Assembly: GCF_003943935.1 (NCBI RefSeq)
Contig: NZ_RJOB01000009.1
Span: 27,379 to 91,378 of the forward strand
Direction: 5' to 3'
Source of the DNA: Streptococcus mitis
GTDB lineage: Bacteria > Bacillota > Bacilli > Lactobacillales > Streptococcaceae
DNA length: 64,000 nt
Shown: positions 26,498 to 37,497 of the stretch, in pieces
Numbering within the stretch: the first letter of the stretch is position 1
Layout: every line of letters starts with the position of its first letter
Made by a program: the position numbers and the translations under genes
The notes under the pieces: generated by a model
Told to the model about the DNA's origin: nothing
The model's database searches: none
What the model saw: only the letters and a program-made list of their open reading frames with translations

Positions 26498-27309
26498 AGC
26501 TTATCCTCTAGCTCACTTTCTGTCAAATAATTTTCAGGCAAATCATAGCCATTCTGGCTCAAAGAATTTTTTAATTGATTGGCAAAAGGATCGTCTAATC
26601 CAATTTGATCTAAATCATTTCGTGAGAAAAGCTCCCTTGGACTACTAGTTGATTCAATTGACCCTTTTTTCATTACCAATACGCGATCACTCATGGCAAC
26701 TTCTTCCAAATCATGTGTAATGGAAATGATCGTCATATCATAGTCTTTTCGAATTCCTTGTACTGTCTCAATAAGTTCTCTACGACCCTCAGGATCCAAC
26801 ATACTCGTTGCTTCATCTAGGATTAAAATAGCTGGTCTTAGGGCTACAACACCTGCAATAGCCACACGTTGCTTTTGGCCACCTGATAGACGTGCTGGCT
26901 CTCTCTTTTTAAATTCCAACATGCCAACTAAAGCCAGAGCTTCCTCCACTCTCTTTTTCATTTCTTGACGAGAAAGGCCCTGATTTTCCAAACCAAAGGC
27001 AACATCATCTTCAACAGTCGCTCCAACAAATTGATTGTCTGGATTTTGAAAAACCATACCGATTTGACGACGTATATTCCAAACATTTTCCTCAGTCAAA
27101 CGTTGGCCATCAATTATAATCTCTCCCGATTCTGCTTCCAATAAGCCATCAATTAATCGAACCGTCGTTGATTTACCACTACCATTATGCCCTACAATCG
27201 AAAGCCATTCTCCACGTTTCACGTGAAACGTAATATCCTTCACATCATAGTATTCCTGACTTTCTTTATAGCGAAAAGAAAGATTTTTTACATCAATTAT
27301 TGATTTCAT
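26482..27309 (-). CDS. ecfA1: ECF transporter ATPase A1, with an embedded parS site
   Basis: 275-residue ABC ATPase. Walker [10 protein letters not shown] (about 41-49), [15 protein letters not shown]-loop, LSGGQKQR signature, [11 protein letters not shown]alker B. Pairs with EcfA2 to energise uptake of vitamins through shared EcfT. The codons for TFHVKR near residues 28-33 contain a perfect ParB-binding palindrome. Confidence 0.94.
   Translation of the reverse strand: MKSIIDVKNLSFRYKESQEYYDVKDITFHVKRGEWLSIVGHNGSGKSTTVRLIDGLLEAESGEIIIDGQRLTEENVWNIRRQIGMVFQNPDNQFVGATVEDDVAFGLENQGLSRQEMKKRVEEALALVGMLEFKKREPARLSGGQKQRVAIAGVVALRPAILILDEATSMLDPEGRRELIETVQGIRKDYDMTIISITHDLEEVAMSDRVLVMKKGSIESTSSPRELFSRNDLDQIGLDDPFANQLKNSLSQNGYDLPENYLTESELEDKLWELL
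27215..27230. promoter_or_regulatory. parS: parS (ParB-binding) site inside ecfA1
   Basis: CGTTTCACGTGAAACG is a 16-bp perfect palindrome containing GTTTCACGTGAAAC, the core of the universal parS. It lies about 21.7 kb left of oriC, where ParB (encoded at 48.0 kb) would nucleate. Confidence 0.92.
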
Positions 27310-27851
27310 TTCGAACCAAATGTCCCTTTAAATACATAGGCACTACCCTTGAAATAGTCATAGCCAGAGTAGATAGTGAAAAATAAGGCTACATAAAGTA
27401 GAACTTGACCAATCAAAGTCCAATGTAATAGTAAGAAAATAATCGCAAACATCTGACTGAAAGTTTTAATTTTCCCAGGCATTGCTGCCGCTAAAACTGT
27501 TCCGCCAGTTTCAACCAATAAAAGCCTTAAACCTGTCACAGCCAACTCTCGACAGATAATCACTGCAACAATCCAAGCCGGAGCCATCCCTAACTCAATC
27601 AACATAATAAAAGCCGACATAACTAGTAGCTTATCCGCCATAGGATCTGCAAATTTACCAAAATTACTGACCACATTCCATTTACGAGCTAAATATCCAT
27701 CTAAATAATCTGTAATACTAGCAATAGCAAAGATAATAGCTGCTACTATATGACTCTCTATCGAATTTCCTACTGTTAAAATAAAGATAAAAATAGGTAT
27801 AAAAAGAATTCGACCTATTGTTAAGAGATTTGGAATTTGTTCTTTTTTCAT
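27306..27851 (-). CDS. pgsA: Phosphatidylglycerophosphate synthase
   Basis: 181-residue membrane enzyme with the CDP-alcohol phosphatidyltransferase motif DGYLAR-N8-GKFADPMAD (DGx2ARx8Gx3Dx3D) near residues 50-72. Makes phosphatidylglycerol phosphate from CDP-diacylglycerol and glycerol-3-phosphate. Overlaps ecfA1 by 4 bp, and follows rodZ by 10 bp. Confidence 0.95.
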   Translation of the reverse strand: MKKEQIPNLLTIGRILFIPIFIFILTVGNSIESHIVAAIIFAIASITDYLDGYLARKWNVVSNFGKFADPMADKLLVMSAFIMLIELGMAPAWIVAVIICRELAVTGLRLLLVETGGTVLAAAMPGKIKTFSQMFAIIFLLLHWTLIGQVLLYVALFFTIYSGYDYFKGSAYVFKGTFGSK

Positions 27852-27861
27852 TCGTTTTTCC

Positions 27862-28704
27862 TTAATTCTTAGTGAAGGTTATCGTAATTGTCCCAGTATA
27901 AGCTGTTAATTTAGATAAATCCACAGTCTGATTATCTACTGTCAAAGCAACACCTTTGACAACACCTAATGTAATGATAACAGGATTTGTTGTTGAAACA
28001 GTTGTTTCCGAACTTTTATTATCCGGTGATAAAGTCACACCACCCTCAAGCTCGCTTTCTGAAACACTGACCCAACTTCTAGCATCTGAAACTGCCAATT
28101 GCAATTTAACTGTTTCCTTACTTGTCTTATAAGCTATTTCTACATGATTTCCTTCACCTGATACACTTATAGCTGATTCTACACTAGAGGAACTGCTAGA
28201 TGAACTACTACTTGAGGAGTGGGGAACAGAGCTAGTTGAACTTATTGAACTTGTTGATTGAACCACACTGTAATTAGAAAGAGAAGGCCCTTCTGGTTGA
28301 GTCTGGATATAATTCCAAACATAATAAGTCACAAAAATTACAATCGATAGTGCAAAGAGTACAAAATAAAATAAAGGTAAAAATGATGTTTTTTTCTTAT
28401 TTTTCTTACTTGAACGTCTGCGCCCTGTCAACTCATCTTCATCAACATCCACTTCCTCATAAGTAATCATACTCCCAGAATCATAAGCATCCAAAACAAT
28501 TTGGTCATCTAACTCAACAGCCCATGCATATTTTTTCAAGAAAGAACGCGTGTAAAAAGGACTTGGAAGTTGATCGAAATCGTCTGCTTCCATTGCTTCC
28601 AACATATCTAACTGGATTTCTGTCTTTTTATGCAATTCATCTAAACTCAATCCCTGATTGATTCTAGCTAATCGTAAAACCTCACCAATTGTTTTTTTCC
28701 TCAT
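27862..28704 (-). CDS. rodZ: RodZ-like membrane helix-turn-helix protein
   Basis: 280 residues from ATG 28704; an ATG three codons earlier sits directly on the AGAAGGG ribosome site, which points to the second ATG. Cytoplasmic HTH of the Xre type (about 3-70), basic KKNKKK stretch, one membrane helix (about 108-130), then an extracellular Ser-rich linker with 12 consecutive Ser and a C-terminal DUF4115-type domain. In pneumococcus RodZ belongs to the elongation machinery with MreC/MreD, encoded nearby. Confidence 0.88.
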   Translation of the reverse strand: MRKKTIGEVLRLARINQGLSLDELHKKTEIQLDMLEAMEADDFDQLPSPFYTRSFLKKYAWAVELDDQIVLDAYDSGSMITYEEVDVDEDELTGRRRSSKKNKKKTSFLPLFYFVLFALSIVIFVTYYVWNYIQTQPEGPSLSNYSVVQSTSSISSTSSVPHSSSSSSSSSSSSVESAISVSGEGNHVEIAYKTSKETVKLQLAVSDARSWVSVSESELEGGVTLSPDNKSSETTVSTTNPVIITLGVVKGVALTVDNQTVDLSKLTAYTGTITITFTKN

Positions 28705-28745
28705 ACTTGTCATCCCTTCTTTCTAGTGTCTATTATGATAGGTTA

Positions 28746-30029
28746 CTACGATGGGAATATTGTAAAATCAACTATATCCCCTTCATCTATTAAGTGATGC
28801 CCTGCTTCAAGGACATCCTCTAAAGTAATTTCCTGTAAAATCTTTGGTAAATCAAAAATTGTCTCACCATGTTCAAAAGCATCATATTGCGTTGCAATAA
28901 ATTCAAGAGAGTTCATACTACTGAAAAATTCTCCAAACATCTCTCTTTTGATAATATCTAAATGATCCTCTGTAATATCCAAATCCTTTGTAAAATTACG
29001 AATGGTCTTCCTAAATTGATGAGATAAAGCAACTGGCTCTTTCGTATCCATTGTCAACATAACAAAATGAAAGCGACTTGTAACTTCAACTTCAAGAGAT
29101 AAGGAAGCATCTATCTTACCTGATTCATATAATTTTTGAAAACGATCCGAAGTCCAACCAAACATCATTGCAAACAATAATTTTAATAAAATATGATGTC
29201 GATAGCAATCCGCTTCAGCCACTTCTCGCTTACCTCTAACCCCAATCGCTAATTTAGGAGAAGACACTTCCATTCTCATACTGTCTGTTTGCTTTACATC
29301 TTGTAAAACAAACTTCTCTCTTGTTACTTCCTGAACATCTAAATCTTTCCGTTCTTTTCTTTCAAAGTATCCCTGAACTAGCTCCACATCAAAATTACCA
29401 ACTAAAAACAGAGACATATTTACAGGCTTGTAAAACTTTGTGAAATTTTCTTGCAAATTAGTTAGATTGATTTGGGAAATGGACTCCTCACTTCCAACTA
29501 TATCAGTCGCTAAAGGTGTGCCAGGATATAAATTCGCTAAGGTTGAAAAGAATAAACACGAATCGGGATCATCTTGGTACATTTCTCGTTCTTGCTGGAT
29601 AATATCCTGCTCTCTCAGAATGGAATCTTCGGTAAAGTGTGCCGATGTTACCAATTCATCAAGTAAGTCTAAATTTTCTAAAAAATGAGCCGTTGATGAA
29701 AAAAGATAACTTGTTTTTGTAAAGCTTGTAAAGGCATTACTATCTGCACCTAGACTCGTAAAAGCCGACATCAAGTCGCTAGAATCTTCTCTCTCAAATA
29801 ATTTATGTTCAAGAAAATGAGCAATTCCTGCAGGATATTCTTTTACATCTCCGTCAACTTCTGTGACAAGCATATCTACCGAACCAAACTGTACAGTTAC
29901 ACTCCCGTAAACCTCTTTAAATTCCTTTTTAGGCAAAAGAGCAACTGTCAATCCATTTGACAAACGAGTTCGATAAACCATTTCTTTTACAGCTGGATAG
30001 TATTTTTCTTCAAAAACAACCTTTGTCAT
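28746..30029 (-). CDS. M16 zinc peptidase, active-site subunit (YmfH type)
   Basis: 427 residues. Inverted zinc motif HFLEH (HxxEH) in AGIAHFLEHKLFE at about residues 71-75, with the distal Glu expected in the following 70-80 residues (EREMYQDD region). A pitrilysin-fold protease; substrate unknown. It overlaps the partner gene by 4 bp and lies 41 bp from rodZ, making a conserved streptococcal cluster ymfF-ymfH-rodZ-pgsA. Confidence 0.9.
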   Translation of the reverse strand: MTKVVFEEKYYPAVKEMVYRTRLSNGLTVALLPKKEFKEVYGSVTVQFGSVDMLVTEVDGDVKEYPAGIAHFLEHKLFEREDSSDLMSAFTSLGADSNAFTSFTKTSYLFSSTAHFLENLDLLDELVTSAHFTEDSILREQDIIQQEREMYQDDPDSCLFFSTLANLYPGTPLATDIVGSEESISQINLTNLQENFTKFYKPVNMSLFLVGNFDVELVQGYFERKERKDLDVQEVTREKFVLQDVKQTDSMRMEVSSPKLAIGVRGKREVAEADCYRHHILLKLLFAMMFGWTSDRFQKLYESGKIDASLSLEVEVTSRFHFVMLTMDTKEPVALSHQFRKTIRNFTKDLDITEDHLDIIKREMFGEFFSSMNSLEFIATQYDAFEHGETIFDLPKILQEITLEDVLEAGHHLIDEGDIVDFTIFPS

Positions 30030-31276
30030 TCTATTCCTTCCATAAAGTAAATCGCCTGTAGTTTCACATTATTAGCTGCTCTACAAATAGCATCTTTGTC
30101 AACTTGCTCGAGTTTTGCAATCCAACCTTTAAAGTCTGCTGAAGATTTTCCAAGTAAGGCATTTTGATAAGTACGTTCAATCAATGAACTTTGATTATCT
30201 TGAGAAAGTAACAAAGAACGACGAATCATTTCCTTAGTCTGCTCTAACTCAAGCTCTGTAAAATAACCTTTTTTTAAATCAAGCAGTTGATTATTCATCA
30301 TTTTACGAGCCTGGTTCCGATTTTCTCGATCAATACCAGCATACATCCTCAAGAACCCACTAAATAAATCGAGCTGACTGGAAATGGTATAAGCTAATCC
30401 AGCATTTTCACGGACATTTGTAAAGAGTTTAGAATGAGCAAATCCACCCAGTAAACCATTCATTACAATCATGGGTAAATGTTGCTCATCACCATATTCA
30501 GCAGAGCAATGATAGCCCAACTCTAAAATGGACTGTCCCACATTTTTCCGAACCATTCCTTCCTGAAGGATATTGGAATAAGGTTGACAATACTGAACCT
30601 TCACATTACCTTCTCGCCCTTTAAAACCGAATGATTCTAATACATTTAGAATTTCAACCTCATTAAAATCACCTAGGAAAAAGAAATCTATTCTGTCATT
30701 GGCCAAAAATTCTTGGAAACAAGAATAAGAACTTTGTGGAGTTTCAGCTAAAATACGATTTCGTAAATCACTATATTCCAATTGGAGACGTTCGTCATGA
30801 AAAAATAATTTATCTAATTCTTTATGTGCAAAATAAAAAGAATCATCCATATCAGCTGCTAAACTTGCTAGCAATTGTTTTTTCTCAATTTCAAATAAGG
30901 CCGAATCAAACCCATTATCAACTACAACGGGTGAAAAAAGAGTTTCTTTTACTAGTTCCAAAACCTGTGAAGTTAACACATTTTTCTTACTTAAAAACTC
31001 ATCACGAACATATGTGAATGTCAATTCTACAATGTGGCTTTGTCCTCTTCTAAAATAATTGGTTGACATATCTGTACCATATAGACTAGCCAAGTGTCTT
31101 CTCAAATCTTGAGAAGTAGGGTACATCAGATTAGCAGTCTCTAGTATACTCGCACTCAACATGCGACCTGCGATCGTATCAAGAGATAATAGAGCTGTAA
31201 AACGCACGGTGATTTTGTTCGTTTTAAACTTCTTTGATTGGATAAAATGTGTTGAAACTCCATGCACTAACTCCAT
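30026..31276 (-). CDS. M16-like peptidase, inactive partner (YmfF type)
   Basis: 416 residues with the M16 fold: N-terminal VSTHFIQSKKFKTNKITVRF and the C-terminal GLAYTISSQLDLFSGFLRMYAG region with its R/Y motif. The zinc motif is absent: the helix that should carry HxxEH reads ILETANLMYP, so it is probably a non-catalytic subunit that forms a clamshell with the neighbouring active protein, as in other two-subunit M16 proteases. Confidence 0.87.
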   Translation of the reverse strand: MELVHGVSTHFIQSKKFKTNKITVRFTALLSLDTIAGRMLSASILETANLMYPTSQDLRRHLASLYGTDMSTNYFRRGQSHIVELTFTYVRDEFLSKKNVLTSQVLELVKETLFSPVVVDNGFDSALFEIEKKQLLASLAADMDDSFYFAHKELDKLFFHDERLQLEYSDLRNRILAETPQSSYSCFQEFLANDRIDFFFLGDFNEVEILNVLESFGFKGREGNVKVQYCQPYSNILQEGMVRKNVGQSILELGYHCSAEYGDEQHLPMIVMNGLLGGFAHSKLFTNVRENAGLAYTISSQLDLFSGFLRMYAGIDRENRNQARKMMNNQLLDLKKGYFTELELEQTKEMIRRSLLLSQDNQSSLIERTYQNALLGKSSADFKGWIAKLEQVDKDAICRAANNVKLQAIYFMEGIE

Positions 31277-31408
31277 GATTTACCTCCTTATATACAGACT
31301 TCTATTATATCACGAAAACCTGAAATTTTCTTGTTCTCTGTAACACTTTTGAAATAAAAATCGCTTACATTTCTCCCAGTTTCTCTCACTATTTTTAGGA
31401 AAATATGG

Positions 31409-31414
31409 TATAAT
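31409..31414 (+). promoter_or_regulatory. yaaA-recF promoter (extended -10)
   Basis: TGGTATAAT (TATAAT at 31409-31414), 20 bp before the yaaA ATG; the extended TG may compensate for a poor -35. Confidence 0.6.
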
Positions 31415-31434
31415 ACCAAAGATTGAGGTGAATT

Positions 31435-31803
31435 ATGGAATACAAATTATTTGAAGAATTTATTACCCTCCAAGCGCTACTCAAAGAACTTGGAATTACA
31501 CATAGCGGAGGAGCTATCAAATCATTTCTCTCTGAACATTCTGTTTACTTTAATGGGGAATTAGAGAGTCGTCGCGGTAAAAAACTTCGTATTGGCGATA
31601 AAGTTGACATCCCTGACATGGACATTGACATCTTGTTGACACAACCCACTTCTGAGGAGCAAGAAGAATATCAAGCTGATAAGGTTGAAAAAGAACGGAT
31701 TGCTAAACTTGTCAAAGAGATGAATAAGGGAGTAAAAAAAGACAAATCGAAACCTGCTTCATCACCTAAAAGCAAACAAGCTCCGCGATTCCCTGGAAGA
31801 TAA
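31435..31803 (+). CDS. yaaA: S4-domain RNA-binding protein YaaA
   Basis: 122 residues. An S4-like fold in the first 65 residues ([44 protein letters not shown]) and a long charged Lys/Glu tail, longer than in Bacillus YaaA (about 70 residues as I recall). Sits 2 bp before recF, as in many Firmicutes; its function is not established beyond probable RNA binding. Confidence 0.85.
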   Translation: MEYKLFEEFITLQALLKELGITHSGGAIKSFLSEHSVYFNGELESRRGKKLRIGDKVDIPDMDIDILLTQPTSEEQEEYQADKVEKERIAKLVKEMNKGVKKDKSKPASSPKSKQAPRFPGR

Positions 31804-31805
31804 TC

Positions 31806-32903
31806 ATGTGGCTACAAAACCTATCTCTAAAGACTTTTCGTAATTACAAAGAGACGAAAATAGACTTTAATCCTAAATTGAATGTCTTTTTGGGACGTAA
31901 TGCACAAGGAAAAACAAATATGCTAGAGGCTATCTATTTTTTAGCCTTAACGCGTAGTCATCGAACTCGAACAGATAAAAATCTCATTCATTTTGATGAA
32001 GAACAACTTCATCTTTCAGGTCTTGTTCAGAAAAAAACTGGATCCATTCCTCTAGAAATCGAACTAACACAAAAAGGTCGTGTGACAAAAGTTAATCATT
32101 TAAAACAGGCACGCCTTTCAGATTATGTAGGACACATGAATGTTGTCTTATTTGCTCCTGAAGATTTACAACTAATTAAAGGAGCACCTTCAGTTCGACG
32201 AAAATTTATTGATATGGAGCTTGGACAAATCAAGCCAATCTATTTATCAGATTTAACCAATTATAATCACCTCCTAAAACAAAGAAACACTTATCTAAAA
32301 TCAGCTCAAAAAATAGATGAAACCTTCCTTTCTGTGTTGGATGATCAGCTAATTGATTATGGATGTCGTGTAATGAATCACCGCTTAGATTTCATAAAAA
32401 AACTAGAATCATTTGGGCGTAAGAAACATTTTGAACTCTCTAATCAGATTGAAGAGTTGTCAATTTCCTATCAATCTTCTGTCAAGATAACTGACAAAGA
32501 AAACTTATCTGAATCTTTCAAAATTGCTTTAGAAAAAAGTAAACCCCGAGATTTATTTAAAAAGAATACTGGTGTTGGTCCTCATCGAGATGACATTTCT
32601 TTTTATATAAATGGGATGGATGCTAGTTTTGGAAGTCAAGGCCAACATCGTAGTCTCGTCCTTTCTATAAAATTAGCAGAAATCGAGTTAATGGAAAGTA
32701 TTACTACAGAATCTCCGATATTATTACTTGACGATGTTATGAGCGAGCTTGACAACACTAGACAGTTAAAATTATTAGAAACGATTTCTCAATCAATCCA
32801 AACCTTTATTACAACAACAAGCTTAGACCATCTTCAAAATCTACCAGAAAATCTAAGTATTTTCACTATTCAAGATGGTAAAGTTGTTGTAAATAAAACT
32901 TGA
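31806..32903 (+). CDS. recF: RecF recombination/repair protein
   Basis: 365 residues. Walker [10 protein letters not shown] (about 30-38), signature region [17 protein letters not shown], and Walker [15 protein letters not shown]. An SMC-like ATPase that loads RecA at gapped DNA with RecO/RecR. Full length. Convergent with guaB across a shared terminator. Confidence 0.96.
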   Translation: MWLQNLSLKTFRNYKETKIDFNPKLNVFLGRNAQGKTNMLEAIYFLALTRSHRTRTDKNLIHFDEEQLHLSGLVQKKTGSIPLEIELTQKGRVTKVNHLKQARLSDYVGHMNVVLFAPEDLQLIKGAPSVRRKFIDMELGQIKPIYLSDLTNYNHLLKQRNTYLKSAQKIDETFLSVLDDQLIDYGCRVMNHRLDFIKKLESFGRKKHFELSNQIEELSISYQSSVKITDKENLSESFKIALEKSKPRDLFKKNTGVGPHRDDISFYINGMDASFGSQGQHRSLVLSIKLAEIELMESITTESPILLLDDVMSELDNTRQLKLLETISQSIQTFITTTSLDHLQNLPENLSIFTIQDGKVVVNKT

Positions 32904-32912
32904 CAACATTGT

Positions 32913-32946
32913 AAAAGAACTCCTATTTTTGCAGGAGTTCTTTTTA
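32913..32946. terminator. Shared recF/guaB terminator
   Basis: AAAGAACTCCT and AGGAGTTCTTTTT form a stem between the convergent genes; T-runs on both strands. Confidence 0.8.
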
Positions 32947-32952
32947 TTTCTT

Positions 32953-34513
<1,561 letters not shown>

Positions 34514-34527
34514 ATATTACAGGGGTA

Positions 34528-34570
34528 AATAAAAAACTATCTTTTCTTTCTGATAGAAATGATAGTTTCT
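34528..34570 (-). terminator. trpS terminator
   Basis: AAACTATC (34534-34541) pairs with GATAGTTT (34561-34568), with inner TTTCT/AGAAA arms; the minus strand ends in six T. Confidence 0.75.
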
Positions 34571-34582
34571 TGTAAAATAAAC

Positions 34583-35608
34583 CTAGTTAAAGTAATGAAG
34601 TCCCATTGCTCCTTTAACCTCAGATAGGGTTTGACCTGCAACTTCACGCGCTCTTTCACTACCTTTTTGAAGCATATTATAAACTTCTCCCATATCCTTA
34701 GCAAATTCGATACGGCGCTCACGAATAGGACCCAGTTCACGTTCTAATATTTCAAGTAGATAACGCTTGGTCTTCACATCACCAAGACCACCTCGTTGAT
34801 AATGTTCTTTCATGTCAGCAATTTCTTGAGCATCTTCTGGACGACCAAAAACATCTAGATAATGGAAAACCATATTTCCTTCAATTTTACCTGGATCCTC
34901 AACGCGGATATGATCTGGATCTGTATACATACTCATTACTTTTTTACGCAAAGTATCCGCATCATCAGCTAAATAAATACCATTATTAAGGGATTTAGAC
35001 ATTTTAGCATTTCCATCTAAACCAGGCAAACGACCTGCTCTTTCATTTTCTGGATAAATACCTTCCGGTTCTACCAATACATCACATTTATATGCATTGT
35101 TAAAAGAACGAACAATCTCACGGGTTTGCTCAATCATTGGTTTCTGATCTGTCCCAACAGGAACATAATTAGCTTTGAAAGCAGTAATGTCAGCTGCTTG
35201 AGCGATTGGATAGACCAAGAATCCTGTCGGAATACTTTCCCCAAATCCTTTCTGAGCAATCTCTGTTTTTACTGTCGGATTTCGTTCCAAACGTGCTAAT
35301 GAAACCAGATTCATATAATACATAGACAACTCAGCCAACTCTGGAATTTGACTTTGAATAAAGATTGTCGATTTACTTGGATCCAATCCAACTGCAAGGT
35401 AATCCAAAGCCACATTTCCGATAGACTCTACAATGGTTTGAGGATCTTTAGCGTGATCTGTCAAGGCTTGTTGGTCAGCCAAGAACACAAACATATCATA
35501 CTTATCCTCTTCCTGTAATAATACTCGATTTTTAAGACTTCCAACATAATGTCCAATATGCAATTTTCCTGTTGGACGGTCTCCTGTTAAAATAATGGGT
35601 TTAGTCAT
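34583..35608 (-). CDS. trpS: Tryptophanyl-tRNA synthetase
   Basis: 341-residue class I synthetase. HIGH motif in [13 protein letters not shown] (about 12-24) and KMSKS motif in AKMSKSLNN (about 200). Charges tRNA-Trp. Extended -10 TGCTATAAT lies about 30-40 bp upstream; no T-box leader is present. Full length. Confidence 0.97.
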   Translation of the reverse strand: MTKPIILTGDRPTGKLHIGHYVGSLKNRVLLQEEDKYDMFVFLADQQALTDHAKDPQTIVESIGNVALDYLAVGLDPSKSTIFIQSQIPELAELSMYYMNLVSLARLERNPTVKTEIAQKGFGESIPTGFLVYPIAQAADITAFKANYVPVGTDQKPMIEQTREIVRSFNNAYKCDVLVEPEGIYPENERAGRLPGLDGNAKMSKSLNNGIYLADDADTLRKKVMSMYTDPDHIRVEDPGKIEGNMVFHYLDVFGRPEDAQEIADMKEHYQRGGLGDVKTKRYLLEILERELGPIRERRIEFAKDMGEVYNMLQKGSERAREVAGQTLSEVKGAMGLHYFN

Positions 35609-35718
35609 TTTATTCTCCTTCGATATAGTCCCTTCAATTATAGCATTTTTTTAATGAAATAACCGCAATTTATCAAAATAAATCAACCTTGCTATTTACT
35701 GCTTTTCGTAAAGAGAGT

Positions 35719-35735
35719 TGTAAACATAATTTACA
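35719..35735. promoter_or_regulatory. GlnR-like palindrome
   Basis: TGTAAACATAATTTACA fits TGTNA-N7-TNACA exactly, the GlnR/TnrA nitrogen-regulator consensus. It lies 20 bp upstream of the ABC-F gene -35 and about 70 bp upstream of the trpS -10. Pattern match only. Confidence 0.4.
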
Positions 35736-35755
35736 CAAAATTGACAGATAAAAAT

Positions 35756-35784
35756 TTGAATATTTCCGTATTTTCTAGTAGAAT
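35756..35784 (+). promoter_or_regulatory. Promoter of the ABC-F gene
   Basis: TTGAAT (35756-35761), 17 bp, TAGAAT (35779-35784); 29 bp before the TTG start codon. Confidence 0.65.
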
Positions 35785-35813
35785 AAATATATTACACATA
35801 TAGGAGAAAAACA

Positions 35814-37436
35814 TTGCTTACAGTATCTGATGTTTCACTACGTTTTAGTGATCGTAAACTTTTTGATGATGTCAATATCAAATTTACAGAAGGAAATACT
35901 TATGGATTAATCGGTGCTAATGGTGCCGGAAAATCAACCTTTTTAAAAATTTTAGCTGGAGATATCGAACCTACTACTGGTCACATCTCTCTTGGTCCAG
36001 ATGAACGTCTCTCTGTTCTTCGTCAAAATCACTTTGACTATGAAGATGAACGTGCCATTGATGTCGTTATCATGGGAAATGAAAAACTTTATAGCATAAT
36101 GAAAGAGAAAGATGCCATCTACATGAAGGAAGATTTCTCAGATGAGGATGGAGTGCGTGCTGCCGAACTCGAAGGTGAATTTGCTGAACTTGGAGGTTGG
36201 GAAGCAGAAAGTGAAGCATCCCAATTACTTCAAAACCTAAACATTCCAGAAGAATTGCACTACCAAAATATGAGCGAATTAGCCAATGGTGAGAAAGTAA
36301 AGGTTCTCCTCGCCAAAGCACTTTTTGGTAAACCAGATGTTCTTCTCTTGGACGAGCCTACCAACGGTTTGGATATCCAATCTATTACTTGGCTAGAAGA
36401 CTTCTTGATTGACTTTGATAACACAGTTATCGTAGTATCCCATGACCGTCACTTCTTAAACAAAGTGTGTACTCACATGGCCGACCTTGACTTTGGAAAA
36501 ATCAAACTCTATGTCGGAAACTATGACTTCTGGAAGGAATCTTCTGAGCTTGCTGCTAAATTGCTAGCAGACCGTAATGCCAAAGCAGAAGAAAAAATTA
36601 AGCAATTGCAAGAATTCGTTGCTCGTTTCTCTGCCAATGCTTCTAAATCAAGACAAGCAACATCACGTAAGAAAATGCTTGATAAGATTGAGCTAGAAGA
36701 GATTGTACCATCTAGTCGTAAATATCCATTTATTAACTTTAAAGCAGAACGTGAGATCGGTAATGATCTCTTGACAGTAGAAAATCTAACTGTAAAGATT
36801 GATGGTGAAACTATTTTAGATAATATCAGCTTTATCTTGCGTCCAGGTGATAAGACAGCTCTTATTGGACAAAATGATATCCAAACGACTGCATTAATTC
36901 GTGCAATCATGGGAGATATTGACTATGAAGGAACTGTCAAGTGGGGAGTTACAACTAGTCAATCTTACCTTCCAAAAGATAACTCAGCTGATTTTGCAGG
37001 GGGAGAATCAATTCTTGACTGGTTGCGTCAATTCGCAAGTAAAGAAGAAGATGACAATACTTTCCTACGCGGTTTCCTTGGCCGTATGCTCTTCTCTGGG
37101 GATGAAGTTAACAAACCTGTCAACGTCTTGTCAGGAGGAGAAAAAGTTCGTGTCATGCTTTCAAAACTCATGCTCTTGAAGTCAAATGTGCTTGTCCTCG
37201 ATGATCCAACCAATCACTTGGACTTGGAATCTATCTCAAGTTTGAATGATGGATTGAAAAACTTTAAAGAATCAATCATCTTTGCCAGTCATGACCACGA
37301 GTTTATTCAAACTCTAGCCAACCATATCATTGTCTTGTCTAAAAATGGCGTCATTGACCGTATCGATGAAACCTATGATGAATTCCTAGAGAATGCAGAA
37401 GTACAAGCAAAAGTTAAAGAACTTTGGAAAGACTAA
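35814..37436 (+). CDS. ABC-F family ATPase (YkpA/YbiT type) with degenerate second ATP site
   Basis: 540 residues, TTG start behind TAGGAG. Two ABC domains and no membrane segments, so a soluble ribosome-acting ABC-F protein rather than a transporter. Domain 1: Walker A GANGAGKST with Lys40, signature LANGE (normally LSGGE), Walker B VLLLDEPTNGLD with Glu181. Domain 2: the Walker A position reads GQNDIQTTA (352-360), lacking the glycines and the lysine, and the catalytic Glu is Asp464 (LVLDDPTNHLD), although LSGGE is intact. The linker (about 245-305) is basic and charged. Site 2 is probably non-hydrolytic. Not one of the named resistance ABC-F types by what I can see. Confidence 0.88.
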   Translation: MLTVSDVSLRFSDRKLFDDVNIKFTEGNTYGLIGANGAGKSTFLKILAGDIEPTTGHISLGPDERLSVLRQNHFDYEDERAIDVVIMGNEKLYSIMKEKDAIYMKEDFSDEDGVRAAELEGEFAELGGWEAESEASQLLQNLNIPEELHYQNMSELANGEKVKVLLAKALFGKPDVLLLDEPTNGLDIQSITWLEDFLIDFDNTVIVVSHDRHFLNKVCTHMADLDFGKIKLYVGNYDFWKESSELAAKLLADRNAKAEEKIKQLQEFVARFSANASKSRQATSRKKMLDKIELEEIVPSSRKYPFINFKAEREIGNDLLTVENLTVKIDGETILDNISFILRPGDKTALIGQNDIQTTALIRAIMGDIDYEGTVKWGVTTSQSYLPKDNSADFAGGESILDWLRQFASKEEDDNTFLRGFLGRMLFSGDEVNKPVNVLSGGEKVRVMLSKLMLLKSNVLVLDDPTNHLDLESISSLNDGLKNFKESIIFASHDHEFIQTLANHIIVLSKNGVIDRIDETYDEFLENAEVQAKVKELWKD

Positions 37437-37446
37437 ATAAAACTTC

Positions 37447-37478
37447 AAAACTCAGTTGGGGTAACCAACTGAGTTTTC
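37447..37478 (+). terminator. Terminator after the ABC-F gene
   Basis: AAAACTCAGTTGG and CCAACTGAGTTTT form a perfect long stem with a 4-base loop. Confidence 0.8.
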
Positions 37479-37497
37479 TATCATTCAACGAGGTAAC

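Noticed and set aside
31350..31380. cre-like ATCGCTTACA upstream of yaaA
   Set aside because: Only about 13 of 15 consensus positions and placed well above the promoter; too weak to call.
35609..35720. T-box leader before trpS
   Set aside because: Too short, with no specifier or antiterminator T-box sequence; only a promoter is visible.
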